Below, piece after piece: positions 16,553-26,685 of a stretch of DNA of 64,000 nt. Numbering within the stretch: the first letter of the stretch is position 1; every line of letters starts with the position of its first letter. Location: positions 299,757-363,756 of the forward strand of contig QWHC01000002.1 of NCBI GenBank assembly GCA_021404685.1. Reading direction: 5' to 3'. The stretch comes from Chloroflexi bacterium CFX4. Lineage in GTDB: Bacteria; Chloroflexota; Anaerolineae; Aggregatilineales; UBA2796. A program made the position numbers and the translations under genes. Below the pieces are notes generated by a model that saw nothing but the letters and a program-made list of their open reading frames with translations, did no database searches and had not been told where the DNA came from.

Positions 16553-17488
16553 TTATGTTTCGATGCGCCGCACGCGCCGCACCGTTCGGATCAGCAAGAT
16601 CAGCGCGGCAAGCAGATAAACAGCGCTGAACAGAATCCATGGCGAGATGATCGGCACTTGGAGAATGCCCGTCGTGCTGCTGACCGTCTCGTAGAAAAAG
16701 AAGGCGCTCTGCTTGTTCAGCAGCCAGAACTGCGTTAGGAAAGCTGCCATCAGCGGATTGGTGGCTGCCAGCGCCAACAGCCCGTAAAGCAGCAGCGCCT
16801 GCACCTCCGCCGGCACATCGGCAAGCCTGCCACCCAAAAAGCTGGAGATGAGCGCCACCACGATGAAGATCATCAGCGGCAAGCCAACCGTGATAAAGAG
16901 CGTGACAGCGTAGGTGGTGATATTTGCCGAGAGCGTGCGCGGCTGCACCGCCGAAAAATAGATGCCCGTCGTACCGAGCGTGATAGCAGTCACCGCCAAG
17001 ATTACAAAGGCAAGCACCACTTCGATCTCTGAGACGCCGCCGAACAAGAAGGCGATGCTTTGCAGCGGGATCGCCGCGATCAGCAGCAGAAAGACGTAAG
17101 AGAGCGCCGAAAAGAGCTTGCCGATCACTAAGGCACGCGCTGGCAGCAGCGTTGTCTTGAGCAGATCGTAGGTTTGGCGCTCACGCTCACCGCTGATGGC
17201 GCTGGCGGTGAAGGCCGGCGCGATGAAAGTGACGAGGAACAGCTCGATGCCCACAATGCCCGTGAACAGCGTGCGCCCAACCTGACCGCCAGAGGTGAAG
17301 CCAAAGATATCTTGCGAGGCAGTTGAAAGCACGTAGAGCAGCGTCGCAAAGCCTGACATCAGCAGCAGGTAAACCGACAGCACTGCAAAGGCGCGTGCGC
17401 CGCGCATTCGCCCGCGCAGTTCCTTCACCACCACCGGATTTTTGAACAGTCCGCTTCGGTAGCGCGGCGCAGCCTCTGCCTCCGTCAT
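16553..17488 (-). CDS. ABC-2 type transporter permease
   Basis: A 311-residue permease with about six hydrophobic helices and the cytoplasmic N terminus NPVVVKELRGRMRGARAF typical of ABC-2 permeases. The SAISGERERQTYDLLKTTLL coupling segment is near 92-111. It overlaps the upstream ATPase gene by four bases (ATGA), so the two form one exporter. The substrate is not evident; association with FHA, MoxR and GQQ-repeat proteins suggests envelope assembly or secretion. Confidence 0.88.
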   Translation of the reverse strand: MTEAEAAPRYRSGLFKNPVVVKELRGRMRGARAFAVLSVYLLLMSGFATLLYVLSTASQDIFGFTSGGQVGRTLFTGIVGIELFLVTFIAPAFTASAISGERERQTYDLLKTTLLPARALVIGKLFSALSYVFLLLIAAIPLQSIAFLFGGVSEIEVVLAFVILAVTAITLGTTGIYFSAVQPRTLSANITTYAVTLFITVGLPLMIFIVVALISSFLGGRLADVPAEVQALLLYGLLALAATNPLMAAFLTQFWLLNKQSAFFFYETVSSTTGILQVPIISPWILFSAVYLLAALILLIRTVRRVRRIET

Positions 17489-18513
17489 GTGACGATCCCT
17501 TTCGTCACCTTCATAAAGACCGCTTCAAGGTCTTGCGTCTGCTCGTTAAAGTTCAGGACTGGGATGCCTTTGGCAGCCAGCGCCTGCACCATGCTCGAAA
17601 GGATGGTATCTTCGCCCTCAAAGACAACGCGCAGCCGCTTGCGCCCACCTTCATCAGGCAGATCGCTAATCTCCCGCACGCCGTGAATGGCGCCCAGCAC
17701 CTGCTTTGCCTCATCAGCGCGTTCCAGCAAGGTGACGACTGCTTCACGATGCGGCGAGAGCTGGCGGCGCACGGCGTCCATGCTGCCTTGCATCACCATC
17801 TTGCCGCCTTCCACAATGCCGATGTGCGTGCAGATTTCTGCCACATCCGCCAGGATGTGCGACGAGAAGAAGATCGTCTTGCCCATCTGTGCAAGTTCGA
17901 CCATCAGCTCACGGATTTCGACACGCGCCCGCGGATCCAGCCCACTGGCAGGCTCGTCGAGGATCAGCACTTGCGGATCATGCACCAACGTGCGCGCAAG
18001 GCACAAGCGCTGCTTCATCCCGCGTGAGAGCTTATCGACCATGTCATCGCGGCGGTGGCTCAGGTCTACCAAGTCTAGCAGGTCACCGATCATCTGCGGG
18101 CGGTTGCCCTCTGGAATCTCGTAGCAGGCAGCGAAGAAATCGAGGTATTCCCAGACCTTCATATCATCATAGACGCCGAAATAATCAGGCATGTAGCCGA
18201 TCAAACGGCGGACGGCACGTGGATTCTTGGTGACCTCATGCCCTGCCACATAAGCCTGACCGGCGCTCGGCAGCATGAGGGTGGTCAGGATTCGCATGGT
18301 GCTGGTCTTACCTGCGCCATTCGGTCCCACAAAGCCGTAGATGGCACCACGCGGCACGCTCAGCGAAAGGTCGTTGACGGCGGTCAGCTTGCCATAGCGC
18401 TTGACCAGACCGCGTGTTTCCACGATCAGTTCATTCTCGTTGATGAGCGCGGCGGACGGTGCAGCAGGTGCTGTGGATTCGGGCAAATTAGGCGTCAAAT
18501 CGGACTCGGACAT
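17485..18513 (-). CDS. ABC transporter ATP-binding protein (ABC-2 exporter)
   Basis: A 342-residue nucleotide-binding subunit. After an acidic/Ala-Pro-rich N-terminal extension of about 30 residues come Walker A GPNGAGKT (about 64-71), the signature LSRGMKQR, Walker B with VLILDEPASGLDP, and H-loop SSHI. A C-terminal ~90-residue domain (TLLERADEAKQVLG onward) matches the accessory domain of CcmA/gliding-type exporters. Start at ATG 18513; a GTG at 18519 is an alternative. Confidence 0.92.
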   Translation of the reverse strand: MSESDLTPNLPESTAPAAPSAALINENELIVETRGLVKRYGKLTAVNDLSLSVPRGAIYGFVGPNGAGKTSTMRILTTLMLPSAGQAYVAGHEVTKNPRAVRRLIGYMPDYFGVYDDMKVWEYLDFFAACYEIPEGNRPQMIGDLLDLVDLSHRRDDMVDKLSRGMKQRLCLARTLVHDPQVLILDEPASGLDPRARVEIRELMVELAQMGKTIFFSSHILADVAEICTHIGIVEGGKMVMQGSMDAVRRQLSPHREAVVTLLERADEAKQVLGAIHGVREISDLPDEGGRKRLRVVFEGEDTILSSMVQALAAKGIPVLNFNEQTQDLEAVFMKVTKGIVT

Positions 18514-18546
18514 AGGCACTCTCTCTTGTGATATGGCTTGGCATTC

Positions 18547-21090
18547 TTATTGCCCTGCATTTTGCAGGCGTCCGTATAAGGTCAGGTCAATGCGCTCAAA
18601 GTGGACGGTTGCTGAGTCGTTGGGCGTGTCTACGCGCACCTCGATAGCATTCTCGGGTCCGATGAAGCGTGCAGGGCGGTCTGTGATACGCACCGTGATA
18701 TTGGTCGTATCCACCACCACCCAATCGGCGGCTTGCCAATCCCACAGCGAAAGGCGCCCCTTGCCCGTGCTGAAGGTGTTACCCGGCTTCACGAACAGAC
18801 GGATTTCCTGCACCATGTTCAGGCGCATCAGCGGCATTGGGCTGTAGCGGAAGATGACCGTCTCGTTCGGCTGCAAATAGAGTTCGTAAGGCGCGGCATC
18901 GCGGCGTGGGCTGCCCTCAGTCGGCGTCCACGTCAGGTAGGCGCTTGGCAGTTCCACAACGCCGCTGGTCGAGATAGGCTGCACACGGGTCGGCAGGCGG
19001 AAGATGTAGAGGGTGGTATCTTCCGTCTCGAAGGCGGCGCCTTCCAAGCTGACGGTTAAGGGCGATGTGTTCGTCCAGCCGACCAAGAAGACATCCGTGC
19101 CGCGTCCGCCGCTTGGATCGTAATCGGCAATGATCGACTCTAGGAAGGACTGCCGCCGCCACATTTCTTGGCGCAGCTCAGTATTCTCGAAACCGCGCCC
19201 GCTGTAAAAGGCTTGCCCATAGACGTAGTTCGTCCCCATAATATCGGCGACGGTGCCCGCCCGCTGACCGCTGAAGCGCGTGCCACGTGCGATGTAGAGG
19301 CTCATCAGGTTGCCGCTGCCCAAGCCAATCGGCGGCGATTGACGCGGATTCACGTCTAGCTGGACGCTGCGCGCCTCGCCCGCCTGCACCGTGCCGAGCG
19401 GTCGTGTGCCGCCCATCGCCAAGAGCATGGCGTCGTTCAGCGTGAGTCCGCTGGTGTTGCTAAAGGTGACCTGAATACGCGCATTGGCAGTTTGCCCGTC
19501 CGCTGTTGGCACGGCGCTGCCGCCCGCCAGTTGAATGACTGCCTCACCTTCAATAGGCGTCACAGTTGTATAGCCGCTGGCGGCAAAGGCTTGCGTCGTG
19601 CCGGCGTCAATCGGGAAATCGCGGGCAACGTAGCCGCTATCCTCATAGATGGTCAGGTTGCGCGGAATGCCGATGTTGCCAAAGGCGTCGGTCGTCAGCG
19701 TGCGGAGTGTCATCCCTTCGCCAACGCCCAAGCTATAGACGCTGCGGCGCGGCGCCAGCACGCCTAACACGCCATCCACCTGAGCGCGTTCGCTGCCCTG
19801 CCAGACCTGCACCACCGCCATACGGTTGATGATCGCCTGAGTGCCGCGCAGATTGAAGCCCGTCACATAGTAGAGGACGCTCGTCACCACCACGATCAGC
19901 GGAATGCTGAACCATGCCCACTCACGGCGCTTCAGCTGCCGCAAAATCAGGTAGTTCACAGGCCCAATGACGATGATATATGCCAGCAAGAATGCGCCAA
20001 GCTGAAGCACATCCGGCAAGCGCAAGCCCTTGATAAAATCGGCGGCAACGATTGCCTGCTCCGTGTTGACAACGCCGTTTGACCAACTCGGACGCATGGT
20101 GGCAGTCGTCAGCAGGGTAAACCAGAACTGGCCGCGGTTCACCCACGTTTGGAATGGCTCTAGGTTTGGATCAATGGCGAGGTAGTCCACAATGCCGCCG
20201 CCCAGTGTGCGCCGCACAAGGATCGGCGTGCCGCTTTCTTCAACCAGCAGCGCGGCATCCGGCAGCAGCACGCCGCTCGCCACGATGATCGGGTTGGCAG
20301 AGGTCAGTTGATCAGCCGCAACGCCGGCAAAGCTGGCAACTTTGGGCAGCGAAGTGAGCGTGAGGGTACCATTCGGCTGCATTGGCAGCAAGCGCGTCAC
20401 GCCGGCTTGCGTCTTTTGCCAGTTCGGTCCGCCCGTCACAATCAGATGCCCGCCCGCCAGCACCCAATCTTCAATGGCTTGGCGCTGTTCAAAGGTCAGG
20501 TTGCCGCTATCGGCATCGGTCAGGATCAGCGCATCCAGCCCGCGCAGTGCCTCGCCAATGCGCGGCACGTTCTCCACACGCCAATTCGCCTGATAGGCAT
20601 CGCCAATGCCGCTGCGGAAATTCCGCAAATCCACGCCGCCGCGTGGCGACTCGGTGATGACGGCGAATAAAATATCGGTGTTGCGGGCGGGGCGCACATC
20701 ACGGGTGAGCGTTGCCAGGATGCGTTCAGCCGTCACCAACTCCACGCGCACCTGCTGCGATTGCGCGCTGAGCGGCACATAGACAAATATCTGCTTGCTG
20801 GATTGGTTGGGCAGATCGAGCGTGACGGCGTAGGCATCCGTCGGTTGGTTGATGGCATCGCCCGCGGTGACGCGCAGCGTGCCAAGAATATCCGCGCCGT
20901 TGTTGCTGGCAGTGATGCGAAGCGGCGTCCACTGCCCGTCGCGGAAGTAGCCGTCGTAGCCGACTTCAAGGTTGAGCGAGACGCCACTCGGTGTTTGGGC
21001 AGCAGCAGGCACGGCTGTGCCGATGAGGGTGACCGTTAGCAGGGTAATGAGTAGGCAGACCAGAACTGCCGCAGCATGTTGACGCACCAA
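18547..21090 (-). CDS. Large exported membrane protein with glutamine-amidotransferase-like domain
   Basis: An 847-residue protein. A signal peptide (about 1-31, ending PAAAQT) precedes a beta-sandwich domain (about 35-130). An amidotransferase-like fold follows (about 135-230, with LRGLDALILTDADS and IEDWVLAGGHLIVTGGP). Two or three membrane helices occupy about 365-415 (GAFLLAYIIVIGPVNYLIL), and a long beta-rich C-terminal part ends it. The catalytic Cys of true amidotransferases is not apparent, so it is probably a binding or scaffold fold. It lies 33 bp upstream of the ABC ATPase and 82 bp downstream of the FHA gene in one transcription unit. No precise function recognised. Confidence 0.75.
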   Translation of the reverse strand: MVRQHAAAVLVCLLITLLTVTLIGTAVPAAAQTPSGVSLNLEVGYDGYFRDGQWTPLRITASNNGADILGTLRVTAGDAINQPTDAYAVTLDLPNQSSKQIFVYVPLSAQSQQVRVELVTAERILATLTRDVRPARNTDILFAVITESPRGGVDLRNFRSGIGDAYQANWRVENVPRIGEALRGLDALILTDADSGNLTFEQRQAIEDWVLAGGHLIVTGGPNWQKTQAGVTRLLPMQPNGTLTLTSLPKVASFAGVAADQLTSANPIIVASGVLLPDAALLVEESGTPILVRRTLGGGIVDYLAIDPNLEPFQTWVNRGQFWFTLLTTATMRPSWSNGVVNTEQAIVAADFIKGLRLPDVLQLGAFLLAYIIVIGPVNYLILRQLKRREWAWFSIPLIVVVTSVLYYVTGFNLRGTQAIINRMAVVQVWQGSERAQVDGVLGVLAPRRSVYSLGVGEGMTLRTLTTDAFGNIGIPRNLTIYEDSGYVARDFPIDAGTTQAFAASGYTTVTPIEGEAVIQLAGGSAVPTADGQTANARIQVTFSNTSGLTLNDAMLLAMGGTRPLGTVQAGEARSVQLDVNPRQSPPIGLGSGNLMSLYIARGTRFSGQRAGTVADIMGTNYVYGQAFYSGRGFENTELRQEMWRRQSFLESIIADYDPSGGRGTDVFLVGWTNTSPLTVSLEGAAFETEDTTLYIFRLPTRVQPISTSGVVELPSAYLTWTPTEGSPRRDAAPYELYLQPNETVIFRYSPMPLMRLNMVQEIRLFVKPGNTFSTGKGRLSLWDWQAADWVVVDTTNITVRITDRPARFIGPENAIEVRVDTPNDSATVHFERIDLTLYGRLQNAGQ

Positions 21091-21172
21091 ATGATTGCTC
21101 CGCTAAACTCACTTTTCGATAGTTTACACACCTTTGGGTAGCAATGCTCAAAAACTTATCACTAGCTTATTT

Positions 21173-23260
21173 TTAGGGTGCTTGAAGCGTGCCGATCAGG
21201 TTCTTGATCAGGGTTGCCACAAGGTGATCGAAGGGCAATGCCTCCTCGCTTTGAAGGTTACGGGGTGGCACGGTTGGGATGGGCGTGTTGGTGCGGGCGC
21301 GGGTTGGCGTGCGGGTGAGGGTGGCGGTCGCGGTGGCGCTGGGTGTGGTGGTTGGGCTTGCCGTTGCGGTGCGGGTGGGCGTTGGAGTAGGTGTGTTGGT
21401 GGCGGTTGGGCTTGGCGTTGGCGTTGGCGTGCTGCTGCTGGTGGCGCTTAGGGTGAGGGTGGCAGTCGGCGTGGGTGTGGCGGTGTGGGTTGGGCTTGGC
21501 GTGGCGCTCGATGTGGCAGTCGGTGTGTTGGTGGGTGTTAGCGTTGCCGTGGGCGTGGCGGTTGGTGTTGGCGTATGGGTCGGCGTCGGTGTGCTGGTCG
21601 GCGTCGGTGTTGGCGTGGGCGTGGCGGGAATTTGCGCTTGCTCAATGGGGAGCAGTTGGTTGGGCGTGAAGCCGCTGCACTCCAAGCCGCGTGTGCGGAG
21701 CCAGCCGCCACGGTATGCTTCTGGGGCGGCAAGGCGCACCCAATCGGCGTTTGCGTCGCGCCGATCAGGCGAGTAAGCGGCTGTGCGTTGGCTAATATCC
21801 AGCGTGGCGCGTTCGGGATAGACCTCACCCGGCCCTGCGTAGAGGATTGGCGTGAGATCGCCGCGCAGCACGCAGGAAGGCTCGCTGACTTCAAGGCGGC
21901 GTTCTTCCGTAACGGTCTGTGCATCCTGCCCACGCACAATCAGGCGCACGGCCACTGCCCCAAAAGGGGCGATCAGCACCGATGAGTCAGTTGAGCGCGG
22001 CGGCTGATCAGCAAACTGCTGGCGCGCATTGGTCTGGCTATCCACCACTTCAACTGTGACGCTCTCGGCATTTTGAACGTCCCACGCCAGGCTAACGCGC
22101 TGCTCCACATGGCGGATGAGCGTCGTCGGTTGGGCAGTGAACGCCGCAATCTGTGCGGCACGCGGCAGCGAGAGCAGCACGACCAAGCCAACCAGCCCTA
22201 AGAGCAACGCACCGACCACCACGCTGCTCAGCAAGCCGCCTAGCACAGGCTTCACAATGGCGATGCCCGGCACGGTGGCAAGGAAGGCGGATTGGTCTTG
22301 CGCCTGCACAATGACATCAAAGGGGATGCGCTGCGCGCCGCCGAGCAAGTTGCGCGCTTTGGGGCGCATGAAGCCGCGCACGCGCTGGCGCTCACCGGGC
22401 GCAAGGGTCAGGTGCGAAGGCTGAATATCGAATTCGAGTGCACCGTTGGCTGTCTTGCCAAAGAGGGCAATCGGCAGCGGCGCGCTGCCCTGATTCTGCA
22501 CATACAGATCAAAGGGCGCGGGCAGTTCCACTTCGCTGCGGACGAGCGCCATACCAAAGCCGCTGTAGCTGCGAACGGTGAGCGTGAGCATTGCGTTCAT
22601 GCTCTGATCGGGCGCGTTTTTGGCGCGCACCGTCACCTTGATGGGATATTCGCCGGGCTTGCTATCACTGCGGCGCAGCGGCTTAAAATTCAGGGTGACG
22701 GTTGAGGGTTCATCCGGGCGCACTTCCAGCTCAGGGCGGTCTACGCGCACCCACTCCCGCGGGACACCTTCTACCTCGACGGTGTAGCGCTCTGCCTCTG
22801 TGCCTGTATTGTGAATGGTGAGCGTGGTCTGCACGTGGGCGCCGGGCGTCACGGGCATGTAGGGCGCTTCCATCTCGATGCGGAAGCTCACGCCGACAAC
22901 CTCGACGCGCTGGGTGGTGTCCGCGGCGGCAGCCATCGGCTGCGTTGGCACATCATCTTGCAAGGGTTGGTAGATCAGGCGTAGATCGCCCATCTGGATT
23001 TCTTCGCCGCCGCGCAGAATGATGGCATCTTCAGGCTTAATGCGCTCACCATCCACGTAGGTGCCATTCACCGATTCTTTATCGCGCAGCACCGCTTGCC
23101 CATTCTCATAGGAGATGGTGATGTGATAGCGCGAGACGGACGTAGCATCTAGGGCAATATCGTTGCCCGTTGAGCGCCCGATGGCGATTGTCTGCTTGTC
23201 AAGTGGATAACTCTCTGAAGGTCCGTTGGGCCAATAGACATCTAATCTGCCATACACCAT
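21173..23260 (-). CDS. FHA-domain membrane protein with extracellular SH3-like and TP-rich tail
   Basis: A 695-residue protein. The N-terminal FHA domain (about 20-98) has the phosphothreonine-binding pattern [20 protein letters not shown] and [14 protein letters not shown]. Two beta-sandwich domains (about 115-330) with a [20 protein letters not shown] segment resemble CARDB/NEW3 modules. A hydrophobic helix (about 340-362) precedes another beta domain and an SH3-like stretch ([16 protein letters not shown] to GGWLRTRGL). [10 protein letters not shown]-rich linker of about 100 residues and a short tail follow. The GTG/ATG region at 23258-23260 opens the seven-gene unit. It likely links Ser/Thr phosphorylation inside the cell with an envelope complex. 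Confidence 0.82.
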   Translation of the reverse strand: MVYGRLDVYWPNGPSESYPLDKQTIAIGRSTGNDIALDATSVSRYHITISYENGQAVLRDKESVNGTYVDGERIKPEDAIILRGGEEIQMGDLRLIYQPLQDDVPTQPMAAAADTTQRVEVVGVSFRIEMEAPYMPVTPGAHVQTTLTIHNTGTEAERYTVEVEGVPREWVRVDRPELEVRPDEPSTVTLNFKPLRRSDSKPGEYPIKVTVRAKNAPDQSMNAMLTLTVRSYSGFGMALVRSEVELPAPFDLYVQNQGSAPLPIALFGKTANGALEFDIQPSHLTLAPGERQRVRGFMRPKARNLLGGAQRIPFDVIVQAQDQSAFLATVPGIAIVKPVLGGLLSSVVVGALLLGLVGLVVLLSLPRAAQIAAFTAQPTTLIRHVEQRVSLAWDVQNAESVTVEVVDSQTNARQQFADQPPRSTDSSVLIAPFGAVAVRLIVRGQDAQTVTEERRLEVSEPSCVLRGDLTPILYAGPGEVYPERATLDISQRTAAYSPDRRDANADWVRLAAPEAYRGGWLRTRGLECSGFTPNQLLPIEQAQIPATPTPTPTPTSTPTPTHTPTPTATPTATLTPTNTPTATSSATPSPTHTATPTPTATLTLSATSSSTPTPTPSPTATNTPTPTPTRTATASPTTTPSATATATLTRTPTRARTNTPIPTVPPRNLQSEEALPFDHLVATLIKNLIGTLQAP
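21265..21645 (-). repeat. Low-complexity Thr-Pro-rich coding tract
   Basis: GT-rich on the plus strand (ggtgttggcgtg-like units), encoding TPTPT, TATPT and SATPS dipeptide-type repeats: a flexible, probably glycosylated extracellular linker. Confidence 0.8.
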
Positions 23261-23377
23261 CGTGCCACTACCTCCGTTGTTGAGATCAGTCTACCACCAC
23301 ATTGGCAGATCGGCAACGCATTTCGGTTAGAGGCGTGCCAAGCGAATGGCAAGCGTAGAGGGTTAGGCGGGCGCCTT

Positions 23378-23730
23378 TTGCGAAATAAATGAACTAATAA
23401 TTATTTTAAGCGTTCACGTATGTGGATAACTTGTGGATAACCTGTGGATAACTCACCTCAAATTGTGGATAACTTTTCCTGTAAGCGGAAAGATCACAAG
23501 GTGCTTGTGGATAAATGTGGATAACTTGGCGAGTTATCCACATGCCCAATGTGGATAAGTATACTTTTGTAAGTAATTCCGAAACGCCATATATGGGCTT
23601 TATGACGAATCCCATATGCCATATATAGCGCTTTAGCACGCTTGTGCGCCATTTTCGCCCAGAGTTATCCACATATCCACATGCCCTACTACCTCTGCTA
23701 GATCTATAAAACACTATGTGGATAACTTTT
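23378..23730. other. Candidate chromosomal replication origin (DnaA-box cluster)
   Basis: Ten perfect 9-mer DnaA boxes lie within about 305 bp. Eight read TGTGGATAA on the plus strand: 23421, 23432, 23443, 23464, 23506, 23516, 23550 and 23717 (start positions). Two read TTATCCACA (23534 and 23665). A one-mismatch copy starts at 23673. The first three are phased 11 bp apart, about one helical turn. An A/T-rich stretch (23381-23410) adjoins the cluster and could be the unwinding element. Another AT-rich segment with two CCATAT/ATATGG-type inverted elements lies at 23585-23632. Flanking genes diverge from it. No dnaA, dnaN or gyrase gene is in the window, so the origin call rests on the boxes. 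Confidence 0.8.
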
Positions 23731-23885
23731 TCTGAACGGAAATGCCTGAAGGCACGCTTGGCAGAACGGCAGTTTGCCTTGCCCTCAAAGTGTGCTGCTC
23801 AATTCAAGCAATTGCGGGCGGGGCAAGCCTGTAAAGAAATTGCAAAAAAACCGTGAAAAACTTGCATTAAATAGCGCTATCTTCC

Positions 23886-23914
23886 TTCTACAGATCACAA
23901 AAGCAGCGTACAAT
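23886..23914 (+). promoter_or_regulatory. Possible promoter of the FHA-ABC gene
   Basis: TACAAT at 23909-23914 with a poor -35 (TTCTAC, 23886-23891) at 17-bp spacing. The leader to ATG 23980 is about 60 bases. Weak, by eye only. Confidence 0.3.
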
Positions 23915-23979
23915 AAAAGCGCTTTGGGTGTTGGTCAAGCAATTAGCCCTAACATCGTGCGCCGTACAAGGATGGTGCT

Positions 23980-26685
23980 ATGCCAGAGAAAAACACGCTT
24001 TCGGTCAGCCGCAACGAGATTGACAGCCGCGACCCAACCCTTCGGATTTCGCCTGATAGTGGCAGCAGCTTTACGACGCTTGTCGTGCAGCGCACCATCA
24101 ACATTGGCAGCGAGGCACGCCAAGATATTGCCATTCAGGCAGCAGGCATTGCAACGCGCCATGCGCGCCTGCTGCAAGAAGGCACCACCTACCGCATTTT
24201 CGACCTGACCGAGGGCGGCGTGTTGGTGAACAACCAACTGATTGATGGCAGCACGTTGCTGCGCGATGGTGACATAATCCGCTTGCAGGATCGCAGCGGT
24301 GTTGGCGCAACGCTCACCTTCTCCAACCCGATTGAACGCGCACTGGGCAGCGAATCGGTTGGGCGCACCTATCCGCTCGATGTTCTGCCCTGCATCATTG
24401 GGCGCGATCCTAAAGCGCAAATTCACCTCAGTTCCCTAGCCGTCTCGTGGCATCACGCCATCATCACGCAGCAGGGCAATGCCCACATCATCGCCGATGA
24501 TGGCAGCGTGAACGGCACCTTTGTGAACGATAAAAAGCTGACTGCACCGCACCGCCTGCGCCCTGAGGATGTCATCCGCATTGATCAGGCGCTCTTTGTC
24601 TATAATGGCAAGGGCTTGGTGCGGATGGCTGCCACGCAAAAGCTGGAGATTGACGCCTACAATCTGGATGTGACCTATCGCACGGGCTTGTTCGGGCGCG
24701 TAACGCTCAACACCATGCGCGAAACGTCCATCGCCATCCAGCCACGTGAATTTGTGGCGATCATCGGCGGCAGTGGTTCGGGCAAATCTACGCTGCTGCG
24801 TACCCTGAACGGCGCGCAGCCTGCCAGCAGCGGCAAGGTACTGATCAACGGCGATGATCTCTACCAAAATTATGAGGTCTATCAGCCGATCATTGGCTAC
24901 GTGCCGCAGACCGATATTGTGCAGGATGCGCTGAGCGTCTATCAAACGCTCTATTATGGCGCCAAGATGCGCTTTCCGAACGAACCATCTGCCTCGCGTG
25001 AGGAACGCATACGGAAGGTGTTAGAGGCGCTGGAACTGACCGACTTCCGTGATCGGCTGGTCGGGCGCTTAAGCGGTGGTCAGCGCAAGCGCGTCAGCAT
25101 TGCCCTAGAGCTGATGGCAGAGCCGATCATGCTCTTTATGGATGAGCCGTCCAGCGGGCTTGATCCGGGCTTGGATAAATCCATGATGCTGACCTTGCGC
25201 CGCTTGGCAGACCGTGGGCATATCGTGATTGTGGTGACGCATACCACGCTCAACATTGACCTGTGCGATCACGTCGCGCTGATGTCGCGTGGCTATCTTG
25301 CCTACTACGGGCCGCCCAAGCAGGCGCTCAAGTTCTTCGATGCCCGCGATTATTCCGAAATCTATAACAAGGTGACGCTGCCGCCAGAGACCGCACGCGC
25401 CACCAGCGAGACGATGGTCTTTACGCCCGCTTCTTCGCGCATTGTGGCAGGCGCAAAGGTTAACCCACAGGACGCAGCGCGCCAATGGGCAGAAAAATAT
25501 CGCCAAACGCCCGAATACCAAAAGTACGTGGTCGAGCGCTTGCAAGTGCATGGCGCCAGCGTGAAAAACTCGGCGCTGACCAACCAAAAGCTGCGCCGTG
25601 TGCGGCGTGGTTCGCTCTGGCAGCAGACGCGCTCGCTGACTGAGCGCACCATCGCGCTTGTGCGCCGTGACGTGCGGACGATCATCGCCCTGATGTTAGT
25701 CTTGCCGCTTGTGGCGCTCTTTTTGGGCTTGATCAGCTTTGATACGGTGGAGGGCGGGCGCGGGCAGATGTTGGTCAGCCGCGGCACACCACGCGATTAT
25801 GCGCTGCTGATGGATCAAGTGCCGCTCCAATCCGTTGCACCGGTTGAGGCTGCCGAGTCGCCCGATGCTGCCACGGATGCACAGCCGGAGGAAGAATCAA
25901 GCCCAGCGCGGCGCGCCGCACCTGTCGTCAGCGCGGTTGGCACCTTTGTGCCAGCTTCAGAGGCAGAGCGCATTTTGTTCATCTTGGCGTTGGCGGTGGC
26001 GCTCTTTGGCGTGTTTGCCTCTGCCTACGTAATTGTGGTGGAGAAAAGCCTGTTCCTGCGCGAACGCATGGTAAACCTACGCATCACTGCCTACCTTGCC
26101 TCAAAGTTCTCGGTGTACGGCGTGCTGGCGGTGCTAAGCTGCGTAGTGGCGCTGCTGTTGTTCTCGCTTGGCGTCATGCTGCCTACGCAAGGCATCCTGA
26201 TGAACGGCTTCCTAGAGCTGCTGATCACAATGGCGCTGACGGCGTTAGCAGGCGTCAGCATCGGCTTGCTGATCTCAGCGCTCAATCGGCAAGTGAACGC
26301 CGTCACCTATCTGGTCTTGGCTGTCCTGTTCATGCAAATCCTGTTTCCGGGCGTGCTGTTCAAGATGGACGGCGCCCTAGAGCCGATCTCGCGCCTGACC
26401 GTGACGCGCTGGGCGCTGGAGGCACTCGGCGGCACGGTGGATATGGTGCAACGCAACGCCGAAGGGCGCATTGTGGTGGCAGCGCAGGCGGTCAATCCGA
26501 AGACCAACCGTCCGCTGCCCAACGCGCCGCTGACTCGGCAATATTTCCCGGCGCCGCCTTCGCTGAGCGTGACCTACGCCACGAATGGCAGCGAATTGGC
26601 TGTGCGTTGGTTGGTGCTGATCGGCTTTTCGTTGGTGTTCCTGACGGCAAGCCACTTTGCGCTGCGCCGCAACGAGCCGTTCTAG
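23980..26685 (+). CDS. FHA-FHA-ABCG fusion transporter (Rv1747-like)
   Basis: A 901-residue single-chain ABC exporter half. Two N-terminal FHA domains (about 25-110 and 125-205) precede an ATPase domain with Walker A GGSGSGKST (about 262-270), signature LSGGQRKRVS, and Walker B with MLFMDEPSSGLDPG. The C-terminal ABC-2 membrane domain (about 560-895) has six helices and a long extracellular Ala/Glu-rich loop after the first. The second FHA keeps the phosphopeptide Arg (CIIGRDPKAQIHL). The first has IGSEARQDI, with Ser in that position, so it may not bind phosphothreonine. This layout matches mycobacterial Rv1747, which is regulated by a Ser/Thr kinase. It lies alone, divergent from the other FHA gene across the DnaA-box cluster. 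Confidence 0.9.
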   Translation: MPEKNTLSVSRNEIDSRDPTLRISPDSGSSFTTLVVQRTINIGSEARQDIAIQAAGIATRHARLLQEGTTYRIFDLTEGGVLVNNQLIDGSTLLRDGDIIRLQDRSGVGATLTFSNPIERALGSESVGRTYPLDVLPCIIGRDPKAQIHLSSLAVSWHHAIITQQGNAHIIADDGSVNGTFVNDKKLTAPHRLRPEDVIRIDQALFVYNGKGLVRMAATQKLEIDAYNLDVTYRTGLFGRVTLNTMRETSIAIQPREFVAIIGGSGSGKSTLLRTLNGAQPASSGKVLINGDDLYQNYEVYQPIIGYVPQTDIVQDALSVYQTLYYGAKMRFPNEPSASREERIRKVLEALELTDFRDRLVGRLSGGQRKRVSIALELMAEPIMLFMDEPSSGLDPGLDKSMMLTLRRLADRGHIVIVVTHTTLNIDLCDHVALMSRGYLAYYGPPKQALKFFDARDYSEIYNKVTLPPETARATSETMVFTPASSRIVAGAKVNPQDAARQWAEKYRQTPEYQKYVVERLQVHGASVKNSALTNQKLRRVRRGSLWQQTRSLTERTIALVRRDVRTIIALMLVLPLVALFLGLISFDTVEGGRGQMLVSRGTPRDYALLMDQVPLQSVAPVEAAESPDAATDAQPEEESSPARRAAPVVSAVGTFVPASEAERILFILALAVALFGVFASAYVIVVEKSLFLRERMVNLRITAYLASKFSVYGVLAVLSCVVALLLFSLGVMLPTQGILMNGFLELLITMALTALAGVSIGLLISALNRQVNAVTYLVLAVLFMQILFPGVLFKMDGALEPISRLTVTRWALEALGGTVDMVQRNAEGRIVVAAQAVNPKTNRPLPNAPLTRQYFPAPPSLSVTYATNGSELAVRWLVLIGFSLVFLTASHFALRRNEPF

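Noticed and set aside
23406..23714. 102-codon minus-strand frame in the DnaA-box region
   Set aside because: Composed of repeated DnaA-box translations, no homology-like pattern, no good ribosome site; the DNA pattern explains it.
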